DNA of 64,000 bases from Lucifuga dentata (Eukaryota; Chordata; Actinopteri; Ophidiiformes; Bythitidae). The notes below the pieces were generated by a model that worked only from the letters and a program-made list of their open reading frames with translations, did no database searches and had not been told where the DNA came from. Both the position numbers and the translations under genes were made by a program. The stretch is from positions 310,001 through 374,000 of the forward strand of contig VXCM01000470.1 in NCBI GenBank assembly GCA_014773175.1, in the 5' to 3' direction. Position 1 is the first letter of the stretch; every line of letters begins with the position of its first letter. Positions 26,101-38,037 of this stretch are shown piece by piece.

Positions 26101-27465
26101 AGGTCTTAGCATTTTGGCAATGTAGAGCGTTACATGGCCAGAGTTGCACCCCAAATCCAGTACGTCTTTACCTTGAAACCATTCTGGACGAAACACACGC
26201 AACCGTGGGTCTTCATTAGCACCTGGGTTGCGGTATCCGTAATACTTGTTGTAGTTTCCATATTGGAACTTCTTCCTCGGTTGATCCTTCTGCTTGTGCG
26301 GCTGCTGGTGTTGGCGACCTCCAGGTCCATTTCTGGTGCCGCTTCTCGGTGTGTGAAAGGACTGAAAGGTCCTTGATCCCCCTGTGCTGCCACTCTGGTC
26401 TCCAGATCCCGACTTTCCAGCAGGAGTAGAATGGGTCAGACGGGGCTCCATCTTGCCAGAATTGCGTCGACGTTTGCGTCTGCCTGTGTGCTGGTTTGGT
26501 CCCCCTGATATGGAAGAGGTGGAATCTTCCGTACTTCGTGTCTGGGTGTGTGGAGTAGATACTGCTGTTGTCTCCTCCTTGCAGCAGGCTGAGTTTTCAG
26601 ACGAGTACTCATGGGAATCCCCTGAGGTGCTGGAGAAGGTACTGGAATCTTTGGAAACATATAGTGCAGAGCATGAGCCTAACATACCTCGAGATGGTGT
26701 AGAGGTGCCAGTTTTGACCTCATTTTTTACTGATTCTGAGAGGTTCAGCTGCATGGCTGAAATCCCACTCCCACCACCTCCTCCTCCTCCTCCTCCTCCA
26801 TGATGTCTGTTGCGGTGTCTCTTCCTGCTACCACTCTTGTAGGGAGACACCAAGAAACTGCTGTCTGCTATCCCACTGTTCAGGTTGAGCGGATCAGTGA
26901 TGTCTCTGGGGATGAGGATCTCCACGGGGTCTCGACTCTTCGCCGGAAGTGGGGAGGATTTGGGCGTCTCTGCATTCAGTGCCTTGTTGACTTCCTCGTC
27001 TAGCAGGCTATTGAGATTCAAAGGATCAAAAATGTTCCCACCCAGGAGGAAATTAGTAGGCAGGACAGAGTCACTCTCAGAGTTCGCTCTCCGTCTTCTC
27101 TTGCCAGATGTCGGATGCTTGAATCCAAAATTCGACGTGTTGCGCCGCTTTGTTAGTTTTGTTTGTTGCTGCTGTTTGGAATGATGAAAGCTGTTCCTGC
27201 GGTTAAAGTTATTCTCGTTCCCTCTGGCCCTCTGTCCAGCATTTTCTGAGTGTGTAAGAGTATCAGTCCTGCTGGTGTGATTTGGTGAGGCTGCAGTGCC
27301 TGTGACAGGACAAGCCGCTGTAATGTCTGGCGTGGCTGCGGTACCTTCTGCCATTACAGATATGCTGCTGTAACTTCTAGTGCACTCTGAGAGCTGCAGA
27401 GATGAAGCTGAACTGGCCTGTGGACTGCCAGTTTTTACAGTCTCCTCATCAACAGACATCTCCAT
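23104..27465 (-). CDS. mepce: 7SK snRNA methylphosphate capping enzyme, complete, 4 coding exons
   Basis: Coding exons on the minus strand: 25624-27465 (614 codons), 23476-23694, 23234-23357 and 23104-23138. They join to 739 aa, against 689 in human. Residues 1 to about 395 are low-complexity and basic, with repeated DPLNLN motifs and a poly-Gly run encoded near 26770-26800. The Bin3-type methyltransferase starts near 400 ([14 protein letters not shown]). Its AdoMet motif I is [16 protein letters not shown] at about 435 and GLDID at about 462. A charged Lys/Glu/Asp insert of about 100 aa follows, then VSLRISRGP, the [19 protein letters not shown] core, [16 protein letters not shown], and the tail [11 protein letters not shown]. 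The enzyme adds a methyl group to the 5' gamma-phosphate of 7SK RNA in the nucleus and stays in the 7SK snRNP that restrains P-TEFb. The last exon has only 35 coding bases. The start is the first in-frame ATG after a 41-base 5' UTR segment. Confidence 0.97.
23695..25623 (-). other. mepce intron 1 (between the first and second coding exons)
   Basis: GT-AG intron of 1,929 bases, phase 0, with donor AAG|GTAGGA and acceptor CTGTAG|GCC. Open frames inside it (for example 23750-24148 on the plus strand) have no family resemblance. Nothing else is seen. Confidence 0.8.
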
Positions 27466-27506
27466 TGCTTTCCAGTGCTGATGCAGGCATGGAAGTTTCT
27501 CTGGAT
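27466..27506 (-). other. mepce 5' UTR segment joined to the first coding exon
   Basis: A splice acceptor (TTTCAG|ATCCAG) lies 41 bases upstream of the ATG, so transcription probably starts in at least one noncoding exon further up. Donors GTGGGT (28086-28091) and GTAAGC (28357-28362), both read on the minus strand, are candidates for its end. Confidence 0.5.
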
Positions 27507-28079
27507 CTGAAAGTGGCAGAAAACCTTAATACTTAACTTATCCAACAAAAGGTATAAATCATTTAAGTGCGATGAACGGTATTTCTTGCAATAAGGTTCT
27601 TCCCTATTGCTGCAATCACACAGAGAACAGCAATCTACAGCTACTTAAACAAGCCTTAGTTGAACAACATAACTAGGCTAGCTCTCTGGGGTACTCGAAC
27701 TCAAGTCCATGGACCTCCTGTGGAACTTGGAGCTTTTTCAAGTGGGATTCACAAAATGAGGACTGATTTTGCCCTCACAATTTGGTGAATCACGTTTGTT
27801 TGAGTGGAGAATGTATGAGATAACTTTCCACTGCAATCCCCCATTATAAAGCAACATTAACACAAAAGTCCTCCTTTTAGATGGAGGTTCCACCGTATCA
27901 GATGGTGGACCTGAGGTCTGAAACGTAAATACTTAAAGGTCACCGATCTGAAAAGTTTGGGAGTCCCTGAGCTGGATAGTTATCGAGTTAGCAAGCTAGC
28001 TACTAGCTACTGAATCGGACTAGAAGACTGAGACGTTGAGCAAACGTTAAGCTCCACTCCCCCCAAAAAGCGGCAGACA

Positions 28080-28600
28080 TTCAGTACCCACCTCGATATG
28101 TTGCTGACTGAACCCCCAAACTGGTGGTTCCCACTGTGAAAGCGCTACTATCTATGAGATGGCCACCTATCCGCGTACACTCACCAGCGTAGTCACCATC
28201 AAAATAACAGTGTCAGCTCGCGGTTCTCCCCGCCTCCGGCCGGACTGTCACTACCCCGCACTCCCTCCTCTCGAGCTAACGNGCGGTTCTCCCCGCCTCC
28301 GGCCGGACTGTCACTACCCCGCACTCCCTCCTCTCGAGCTAACGTTAGCCTAGCTAGCTTACAAGTCTGCCTACATCAACACAACACAGCAAATACACGC
28401 ACGTAAACGCACCGTGGGTTTTCCCGGTAGTATTAAAAGCTCCTCTTCTGTTTAAACTGTCTCGTGGACTTCATAAGTGAACTCCTAGTTGCACAGTGTC
28501 ACACAGGTTGGTGAATAAATTATTCCATTCGCTAAGAGAGTCGGCATGGCGGCGCATCCGGGCTCCGAGCTGTAGTCCAAGACGACAAGGAGCCAGATCT
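28080..28600 (-). promoter_or_regulatory. Probable mepce promoter and first noncoding exon
   Basis: This is the most CpG-rich stretch in the window, expected for a housekeeping promoter. It includes CCTCCGGCCGGACTG and, at 28552-28560, ATGGCGGCG (a YY1-type core). No TATA box is clear. The CpG density is partly doubled by a false-looking 62-bp duplication around an N. Confidence 0.5.
28220..28344. repeat. 62-bp perfect duplication around a single N (probable assembly artefact)
   Basis: The 62 bases at 28220-28281 are repeated without change at 28283-28344, with one N at 28282 between them. A single N with identical sequence on both sides is what results when two contig ends that overlap are joined without merging. 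Confidence 0.85.
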
Positions 28601-30315
28601 CTGGTGCCCGCAAGGTACTAAGAGTAGCTCAGTCTGTAGGAGATGACAATGAGCCCTAGCCTGGGTATCTTTCTCTCAAATATCCCATATTCATTTTATT
28701 TTCTTAAAACCTACTCCTTTTTTGGCAACGTAAATTTGAGCTATATCCCCATAACTACAACTCTATAACAACGATTAAAAAAAACAAAACAAAAACATAA
28801 ACCCTGTGTATAATGTTAATCAGTATGAGACATGACACTGCACAAATCCTTTTTGACCATGTAAGTTTGAGGTAAATCAACATGCATGACGTGTGTTAAA
28901 ATTTCTAGCCTTCTCACACTACACACAGTGTATTTCTGGGTACTTTCAAGTAGTATAATAAGCATAGGTTTAGTTTGACACTCAGAGCCTATGTGAAAAC
29001 ATTTCATCAAAACCACAACATGACAAAAAAAAAAAAAAAAAAAAAANCAAAAAAAAACTTATGGATTTGAACTCCCTCAGCTGTTTCTTCCCAGCTGAGT
29101 TATGAGAATTTCCAGAGTATCATGTATCTCTCATAGACAATGACTTCCTTTTAAAAGAATTCAACATCTGAATTTGTAGGATTTTTTTTAGAATTTTTTT
29201 CACATTTAGTTTAGTTCAATGGAACTGCAGCTATCAGGCTTAAAGTCTGTGTAAAGTGTTTGCATGAATTCAGCTTTAGTGATTAAAGACACAGATTTGC
29301 ATCCTTGACCAATACCTTTAAGGGGGCAGAGTCCAAAATAGTTTTATTGTTTCAGCTAATGTCATTTCATTCACAACCTCTCCTAAAATAAGTTTTCCTA
29401 GCTTGAAAGTCATTAATATTAAATATGGAAGCATGTGGCCCAGTGATCAGTATACTTGTTTGGACTCAATGCCACAATTGGTCTTGTTTTACTTTGAAAA
29501 CTATATGATTCAAACCATGAAAACAAAATAGGGTGACTGAACTCAAAATCTGTGTGATAAACCTTGTTTTTCTTTTCCATTTGAATTGTCACAATTTCGA
29601 GGTATGCTCTGTCTCTTATGGACTAAATCTACAGGACAAATTGACTAATTTGCTTTTTTAAAAGATGATGTGTACACTCAATTTTGCTTTGAATTTGTTT
29701 TAATTCAATATAGCAGTGATTGGTAGACTCACACAAGTCGGCAAAGTAAATTTACTGGAAGAAAATGTGTCAAGTCCAACTTTGGTGAACTTGGACACTC
29801 AATAAATAGCAAACTATTTCCTCCCTCAGTATTCTATTCTTACTCTGTCATGCATGCTCACCAATGGATAGTTGACTTGTAAAGCACACTTCAGATGTGT
29901 GCCTTCAGACGTTTCGTTCCAAATGTGGACTGAAATTAGGAAACAAAATTCAAATGGACAAGGGCAATGCAATGGAAAAAAAACAACTTTCAAGCAAGGG
30001 GGTGAAAAAAAAACATGAAAATGGTCAAAACCAAGAAACCAAATCAAGCAGTAAATGCAAAAAAAAAAAAAAAAAAAAAAAAATCTAACAAACTTTTGAC
30101 CAACTCGATGTTTTTCAGTGATAATCTACTGTGTTTAGTCAATATAAAAAGAATACCAAAGTATGATTAACACTGATTTGGGTAAGCATGTGAATGGGTA
30201 GTTCTTGTTCCACAGAGATTAAAATCAAGGCCAAAAGTAAGGCCTTGAGCCAAAAGGCATCAGTTTGTTTTATTAAAGTTGTTATGAAGACAACAAGTGT
30301 TGCTGGAGTCTTCTC

Positions 30316-30618
30316 CCCAAATCCGAGATAAGATAAGGTAAGGTGCCNCCACCACCACCCCTGTCATTGCTGCCTTCCCAGCTGGGGCAGGACCTTTCTG
30401 TGTGGAGTTTGCATGTTCTCCCCATGCCTGCATGGGTTTCCTCTGGCTGTACAGGCTTAATTCTCAGTGCCCTTGACCAAAAGCACTGGCTTAAGACTAG
30501 AGTTGGTCACACATTGGCTGTCCACTGCTCCTCAGGGATGGGTTAACTGCAGAGACTAAATATCATCTGTACTTGTGTGCACATGACAATAAGATACCTT
30601 CATCTTTACCTTACCTGT
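30316..30618 (+). repeat. Dispersed teleost repeat (about 300 bp)
   Basis: The block contains TGTGGAGTTTGCATGTTCTC, CATGGGTTTCCTCTGG, and near the end TGCAGAGACTAAAT followed by ACATGACAATAAG. This string series is typical of a very common teleost interspersed repeat. AAGGTAAGGT at the left edge faces ACCTTACC at the right edge as a short inverted pair. An N at 30348 marks a join inside it. Family not assigned. Confidence 0.65.
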
Positions 30619-31646
30619 CTTGACCACCACATAGAATAAACCGCTCTAGATGGAAATTAAGAGGAAATTCTGTCGAGGTGGGGTGGTTTATGGTCAGTCC
30701 CATTTCCTCATATTCCATATGAGGAAGTCATATTCCATAGTTATCCATTAGACATTGTAGCATGCATGCACAAGATTAGATGATGACCAACGTTAAGCTG
30801 GTGAAGCCAAAGACATTTCCTAGGTGACTTATAGCTTTGACTTACAAACTGTACATCTGAATCATCTTTGTGATGTGGATCATAACCAAAGTCTTCTTTC
30901 GGTTTAAAAATTTATTTTGGATAAATGTAACTGCGTAAATTACAAAATGTATGCATTGCTGTTTAAACAACATTATTTTTAGTACCTGCCAGAAGATTGC
31001 TGATTTATGATTGTATAAATTGTATTTAAAAAAATTGATTGTATAAAAACATTGCCAAACAATGTATCTCAGGACCCATACAAACTAATTACTGAAGAAT
31101 ATAGTAAATTCCCATGTATTATGCCTTTCCCCAATCATTTGCATGTGAGATGAGATGCTTGTTTATTGCCTGAAAAGTAACAGAAAGGCAGTGTACTCAG
31201 TTCCTAGACAAGTAATATTGCAGCATTACAGCAGTGGTTGTGAAACTTTTTCTGTCAGATCTCCTCTGGAAGCAATAATAATAAGAGAAACAATCACATA
31301 CATATAAATACAAACACCGGTACATAAAATAAAAATATATATTGATATTAAAATGCTAAATAGCAATAGTAACAATAACACAACAATATGAAATTCTTAG
31401 AAAAAAGAAACTTCTGTTCAATAATTATTATTATTATATACCTATATAAACCTATATATTATATGCAATAAACCTATCAATAAATAGGTTTGCAATAAAC
31501 ACATATATGCAATAGACAGAGTAATTTTATTGTCCGAATGTTCAACAGGACTTGAAGGACATCTGAGGACTGAATCCCTATCGACTATCGATGCCAGCTG
31601 TCCCACTGCAGCCACTAGGGGGAGACAAAATGTGAGTTTAACACTG

Positions 31647-31650
<4 letters not shown>

Positions 31651-31698
<48 letters not shown>
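31651..31698. repeat. (CT)n microsatellite running into the gap
   Basis: At least 48 bases of pure CT, truncated by the following Ns; the true length is unknown. Confidence 0.95.
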
Positions 31699-32067
31699 NN
31701 NNNNNNNNNNNNNNNNNNNNNNNNNNNNNNNNNNNNNNNNNNNNNNNNNNNNNNNNNNNNNNNNNNNNNNNNNNNNNNNNNNNNNNNNNNNNNNNNNNNN
31801 NNNNNNNNNNNNNNNNNNNNNNNNNNNNNNNNNNNNNNNNNNNNNNNNNNNNNNNNNNNNNNNNNNNNNNNNNNNNNNNNNNNNNNNNNNNNNNNNNNNN
31901 NNNNNNNNNNNNNNNNNNNNNNNNNNNNNNNNNNNNNNNNNNNNNNNNNNNNNNNNNNNNNNNNNNNNNNNNNNNNNNNNNNNNNNNNNNNNNNNNNNNN
32001 NNNNNNNNNNNNNNNNNNNNNNNNNNNNNNNNNNNNNNNNNNNNNNNNNNNNNNNNNNNNNNNNNNN
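31699..32067. other. Assembly gap (369 N)
   Basis: All bases are N. The left flank is (CT)n and the right flank poly-T, so repeats probably caused the break. Any open frame drawn across it is meaningless. Confidence 1.
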
Positions 32068-34094
32068 TTTTTTTTTTTTTTTTGTGAACACACAAGTAAT
32101 TTTCCACCGTGTTATAATTCATTCCAGTCATTGTAAATTGAGAAAATATGCAGAATTTGAAAACTGCTTTATGAGGGCCAGAAAACTTCAAAGTTTCATG
32201 TTTATTGTTCTATTGTAAGATGGTTACGATGGAAAAATAAATACAAAATCATTCAACTAATAGATACTATAACTATTACCAGCTAAAGTCCAAATTGCCT
32301 TGATCAGTTGCAGATTACTTTTAGTGATATGGAAACTCATTATGTGCTATTACGCTTATATCTGCTTAGAAATGAGATCAAATGGAGTTATTATATGAAC
32401 AGCCTAAATCCTGCTGACAGAACAGAGGTGAATAAAATTCTATGATTCTCAAATAATTTACCCTAATTGCTAATTGCTTCAGCAAAATGGAATAAGTCAC
32501 TGATTAGCTGGAAGCTTCAAGAAAATTTGTTCATTTTTATGTAACTGTACTTGGGGCTTCTTTCAAGCGGGATCCTCACATTTATTATTGTCTGCTACCA
32601 GCTCAACAACATGCTCCTAATTGGATTTTAAATCAGTGCTACACTGTGTTGGGTAAATGAGACCCCTCCCCNAATAGGAGGGTACCTGTTCCCCCCGCCT
32701 CATTCACTCTCTTTTCTCATGTTAATAGGGGTGCGGTCCTGGATCACGGGCACCATCTGCCTGTCCTCAGGGTTTGGGCCCCAAACACTCCAGACATGTC
32801 CTATTGTTTGTGTGTGTCCAAGCATAAAGTGGTGAGTACACACGGTTCTTGTGGCCCAAATGGCCCCTCAGTAAAGTGCACGAGCCTGCTGTTCATTAGC
32901 CTACGTGTGACAGAAGGACGGGTTGCTCGCGTGCCCTATGTGCAGCTACATGAGTGCAGTTCATTGTTTGTTTTTGTCATATTTTATGTGTGATGTCATT
33001 CTGCATAAGAAACAGTTGGCTGTTAGATGACTGGACAAGTTAAAAAGGTCTTTTAATGGTACTTTCATGTGTTTTGTGGAAATTTGATTATAACTTCTAA
33101 TACTAAATGTGGCTTATAGCACATCATTAAAAAAATGCATTAAAAAGTGTAAAAACCCCTCAACAAGCACAGCAAGAATGGTTTTTATAAGTTCTAATAA
33201 AAGTGTGTATCCACTGAAACTAAGAGCAGAATATATTGTCTCTATCCACAAATCCTTTTCAGTGTCACAGAGGCTGGAGTGTATCCCTCATACACTGAAC
33301 AACAGACAGTGGATACAATGCCCTCCGTCAGCTAATTACTATAGATTTGGTGCGATGCATCATTCCCACTGATCTCAGTCAAAATTAGGTGTCTGGCGTC
33401 TGTGACAGATGGATAAAAGAGCTAAAAGATGAAGACCAAACGACTGTTGTCTACTCCCAAATGTATTGTTGGGGGGGGGGGGGNGGGGGGGGGGGGGGTG
33501 TCAATAAAATGACAAGGGCAAAATATAATTTGCAAACTTGGGATGAATAATTACAAATGTGCCACACTAAGCCTTTATATAATTCATTTGATTGCACACT
33601 CATTTATTTTGCAGACTTTGAAAGCAAAAGTTCTGGAATAAATCAATGCAATAGACATTCAGAGCTAAATTAGTGCAGAAGATGATGGAGCCTGAATAAA
33701 AAAGAATAAGCAATAAAATAATAAAAACAATTTTTAGAGCACTAATTAGGCTACAGCTCATACTTCCACCTAGGCCAAACAAGCCTAGAAAATATTGTCT
33801 AGTTCTAATAATGTGCTAGCCCAAATTGAAAGAAACAACCATGGTAGATGTAATAGTTTTCTGGCTCTATTAAAGTTGCATCAAAATCAGCTGCATGCTA
33901 TTGAATCAGAATCATCTCAACTACATATTAATGGTTGTTGCATGTTTCTGCTGTGTTACAGCAATTTCATGAATGTGCCGCCCATCCAGATATATATTAT
34001 ACTCAAGCAGATCCTGATCCTTATCTAGGCTATTGTGACATTATTTTTGAAGACATATTTCACAATTTTAAAAAATCATACCCTGGATTAAGCC

Positions 34095-34202
34095 ATGGAT
34101 CTGGATCCACAACCAAATTTAATAGGTTCTACTGTGGCCCATGCTGCATCCTTCCACCAAGTTTGGTTAAAATTGATTGATAACTTTTTTTTGAGTAATC
34201 CT
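34095..34202 (+). repeat. Dispersed repeat, CCTTCCACCAAGTTT family, plus orientation
   Basis: Order of blocks: ATCTGGATCCACA, TTTAATAGGTT, GTGGCCCATGCTGCATCC, CCTTCCACCAAGTTTGG, then AACTTTTTTTTGAGTAATCC. It is the same family as the minus-strand copy at 19555-19650. Confidence 0.65.
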
Positions 34203-35946
34203 TCTAAAACAAAACATGGTAAAACATGGTGAAGGTAGTAAATAAAAAGCAATATGTTTCTTACTCTTCACAATAATCCAAAAGGACATTTTAGAAAACC
34301 GTCTTCCTGTTGATTTTGGGGTTTTGGTAGAAAAAGTAACAGATAATTATATCATGGCCTGCTGTATTTCTATCAAATGAAATTTGGTATTATGCTACCT
34401 GTGTGAGCAGTTTCTGTCCCACCTATAAATCCTCATGTGAACCTGACAGCTACCCACCATACCACTGACAAACAGATTAGGAATTTCCAGTGGTCCTGCC
34501 CTCCTCATTTACAAAGCTACACGCTGCTGGCTGCATTGAGATTAGTTATTGAACTGTCCAAGCAGAGGGAAACAAGGCCGCTTCAGTGGCACAGCGCACA
34601 ATAAGCCAGCTGTCAGTGGGAGGGGCTTCAGACCCGTGTTGTCATGGATAGGACCTTTGTGTTGGTTTGCCCTCTGAGAGTTGATAGGTGCTCCTGTGCT
34701 GGGCCGCCATGATTGATATTGACACAAGGTTTGACTGAGGACAGGCAAGTGAGAAGGGGGAAAGGCTGCAGCATATATTCAACACATAAATGCTACCAGC
34801 GGTGAAGTGAATATGGTGAATGTGAATATCCATGGTTTGTGAATATCCATGAGGGTTTGTGTTTGCACAGCTGGTGCTGTTACATATGAACATGGTGATA
34901 AGGATTTTTGATGTAGTTCTTAAACACACAAAACTAGGCTAATTTCCCATGTACGTGATCTAATATTAATAAATAATGGATTATGTGTGGGATTTCGATT
35001 TTTGTTGAATTATATTGATTCACTAATTTTAAACAGAATCACTAATCCTACTACTTTTAAACAGGCCAATGTCCTCACAATGTCCTCACTGTAACACCTG
35101 AAAAACAACTGTATACCTTTTTAACTTTCTAAACACATTCATACACAAACCCCTTCCGAATCCCCAGAGGACACCCAACCACCTCCCTGCTCCTGTTTTA
35201 CATTCAAAGTTGTGTCTCTGAATGTATTCTCAGCAGCATCAGACCTGATGTCATCACTGATTATTTCAGCTTTCAAAGCTGTGTGGTTTCAAATGCCAAA
35301 ACTACATTGTTACCTGTGTACCAAACCTCACTGGTTTGTCTACTTGTTGTACTGAATTATAAATGGATCCACATAATTTATGACCAATCTGCAGTTTATA
35401 CAATGTTGACCCATCCTCTGAATAACCACTTTCAGCTCCTACCTTCAGGATGGAGGTACAGAGTTCCCTGTGCAAAAAAAAATATCTATACAAAAAAATC
35501 ATTCACCCCATTTGCCATAAAACAGAAATCAGTAACCAACAGACACATCAAAATCAGCCTTCTCCCAGCACTCAGCATTTTATCTCTTTACTCTAGCACT
35601 TTTTTTTTTTTTATCTGTGATGAGATTGTTTTTTTAAAATGTACTTATGTATCGTACAATTAGTGTTTATTCACATTTTGTAAAGTCCAATGTTTGTTAG
35701 CTTTTTATATTTTTTTGCAAGCCAAAAGCACATTTCCACCTGTGGGATACAAAGGTAGACAATAAGACAATAAGGTTGATTTGATGCTGATGTCTTCATG
35801 TTTTATTTAGTTATTACCAATAAACTTTTTCCTACAGGACTGTAATACTCCAGGTAAACTAACATGTTAACACTTCATGATACATATTACTTCACTGAAT
35901 TAATATTTATGTAGACTACAGTTATAACTAAATGTTTAGTATGGTA

Positions 35947-36062
35947 AACCAGGAGGAGTTGGAGGGCCTGGCCGGGGACAGGGAACTGTGGGCCGGGCTG
36001 CTTAGTCTGCTGCCACCGCGACCCGGACCCAGATAAGCAGAGGATAATGAATGGAATGGATG
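35947..36062 (+). mobile_element. 5'-truncated LINE 3' end with 13-bp target-site duplication
   Basis: GTTTAGTATGGTA occurs at 35934-35946 and again, unchanged, at 36063-36075. It flanks 116 bases of GC-rich sequence quite unlike its AT-rich surroundings. The insert has the GCCGGGGACAGGGAA and GCTGCCACCGCGACCC blocks and the GATAAGCAGAGGAT...GGATGG tail of teleost LINE 3' ends, probably RTE/Rex3-like. The short length and GGATGG-type tail fit truncated target-primed insertion. No coding capacity remains. Confidence 0.8.
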
Positions 36063-37451
36063 GTTTAGTATGGTATAAGTATTACTAATATCTGAAACTT
36101 GTGCTGTTTTAAATGCATGTCTATCATAAACTCAATTGAAAAGGAATTCAAAAGTCTCTTAATTTTGTTTCACACCATAATCCAACAGCCTGGCACATCC
36201 TCATTTTAAACTGCAACATAAGTTACTGCAAAATGTCAATAAATCCCAAAGCCTTTGTCTGTGGACTGTCTCACACAGTGGGCAACCACAGCTTAACAGT
36301 GATGGGGTGTAAAGGATTCTGTTTGATAGCACAAACTGGCTTTCATGATAGAAAACATGGGGTGAGTCAGACTTCCTGTTAGACTTATAGCATCCTCTTT
36401 AAAGAAGCGCTCTGAAACACCATTTAACCTACTTTTTAAATCTTAGCATGGCAACAAACACTTTAAGTGCACAGTCAGAATATTACAACATCCACTAATC
36501 TGTAACTAATGTGCTCAACTCTGATCTCTCCTGTTGAGCTTTTCCCGTTCTGCTGAAGAAATAGATGTTTTGAATAACTTTTGAAGCTATGATCTATAGG
36601 ATAGAAGCTTACTCACCTAAATTAAATTCCTTTGAGGGAGGTCATTTGAATTGTGACAGCACACACAAAAGTAGTTTTCTTATTTGTGAATGTAGCCGCA
36701 ACATAGATTAGAATGACCTTTTATCTTTTATATGCCAAAATGCCAGAGGAGGGCTTATGGAAATTAATCTGGCACATGGTTAAGTGAAGAGCATTTAATA
36801 TTCTGCCGTCTCTCCACAGACATCAGTATCCACTGACAAACATACAGGAACATGTAGCATTTTATTGGTGGATCGTTTGTGCAACATATAATCAAATCAT
36901 TATTAAGGGTGAGAAAAATACTAGCCTAACATTTTGACTGTACACTGTAATTTCCATAAAGGCATTTGAAAAGTCAAAATGCTTCAATATACTGTAGATA
37001 TGAAATGACTAAGGCAGAAACAGTAACAATACCCATTATTACTGTGTAATTTAAAGTAACAATATGGATTCTACACTGTAAAAAAAAAATGCAAATATGA
37101 GATTACATTTCTAAATGGTCGAAAGTATTTGACAAGCTTGCATGCTAAGATATAATGAAAATTTGTGGTGTAAATCTCAAAGCAGGAAGATCCACTCCAT
37201 CACAGCAAACCTCTGTAGTTTTTAAGTTTCTTACATTCTTGAAATCTAATTTATTTTATGTTGGATGTTTTTACTTGCTAAACCAGGAAAAGCACAGATG
37301 TAACTAATAACATGGTGGCTGTGTTTCATGAGGTGTACTGGTGAGCCAGCGTTCACAATACTAGGGCTCTGACACGTCAGTGGAATGCAGCTATTAAAAA
37401 TGTTTTAGAATTTGACAAGTCAACATGTTCACAGTGAAAATGCTCTATTGG

Positions 37452-38037
37452 TTAAAGGACCATACCATCCATTTTGCATGTTTGAGCCTTATATATTCAA
37501 GTTTCATACACATAAATTTACTGACAATCATTTCCCAAAGCATACTGGAATGATGAATTAATTTTTTTTTTTTTCCCCCTACCTTCCAGACGGCCATTGG
37601 TTTCAGTTCATTCTGGTACGCTATTAAAATCAACTTGTTGATACTTGAAACATTTTTGGATAGATAATCCATTATCATGAACAACAGGTGTATTCAGGAT
37701 TTTTCAAAGTTTCGTAATTTTAGCATTTCAGTGTAACAAAAATTGAATGTATGTCTCTACTGGGGAATATAGTCCCAAAAGAAGACCTGCGTTTAATCAA
37801 AAAATGTAAACGACCATGACCTCATAAGGCTGCATAACTATTATCAGGCGAAACATTGATTTTAAGGTGGGTGTATCACTTGAATATTTGATTCTGAAAG
37901 ATTAAGAGATTTTGCAAAATATCAGGAAAGCTGAAATATGGTTTTATCCTTTGAGAAATGGTTGTCAGTAATGTTACGTATATGACAATTGAATATATTA
38001 GGCTCAAATATGAAAAATGGATGGTATGGTCCTTTAA
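37452..38037. mobile_element. MITE-like DNA transposon with long terminal inverted repeats
   Basis: The left end (TTAAAGGACCATACCATCC) is the inverse complement of the right end (GGATGGTATGGTCCTTTAA). Inverted similarity continues inward for at least 100 bases, with about 46 of the outer 49 positions matching. TTAA at both tips could be a piggyBac-type target duplication; a Tc1/mariner TA duplication is the alternative. The 586-bp element has no transposase frame, so it is nonautonomous. Confidence 0.85.

Larger units (their letters stand above)
28601..35946. other. Gene-poor spacer, left part
   Basis: No supported gene. It holds dispersed repeats at 30316-30618 and 34095-34202, a (CT)n tract, a 369-base gap and N-joined homopolymers near 29047 and 33484. 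A locally GC-richer block of unknown origin at 32640-33000 has an N at 32672. The remainder is AT-rich with short chance open frames. Confidence 0.55.

Noticed and set aside
26384..26803. 139-codon plus-strand frame opposite mepce exon 1
   Set aside because: Antisense shadow of the mepce coding sequence; its proline run is the complement of the poly-glycine tract.
28159..28353. Open frame with an apparent internal protein repeat (GSPRLRPDCHYPALPPLELT twice)
   Set aside because: The repeat is the 62-bp duplication around an N; an assembly artefact rather than a repeat protein.
28625..28645. tRNA A-box-like string (TAGCTCAGTCTGTAGG)
   Set aside because: No B box, no cloverleaf and no SINE body follow; at best a SINE remnant.
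31442..32191. Long minus-strand open frame with RERERE repeats
   Set aside because: It is made of the N gap plus the (CT)n microsatellite; no real protein.
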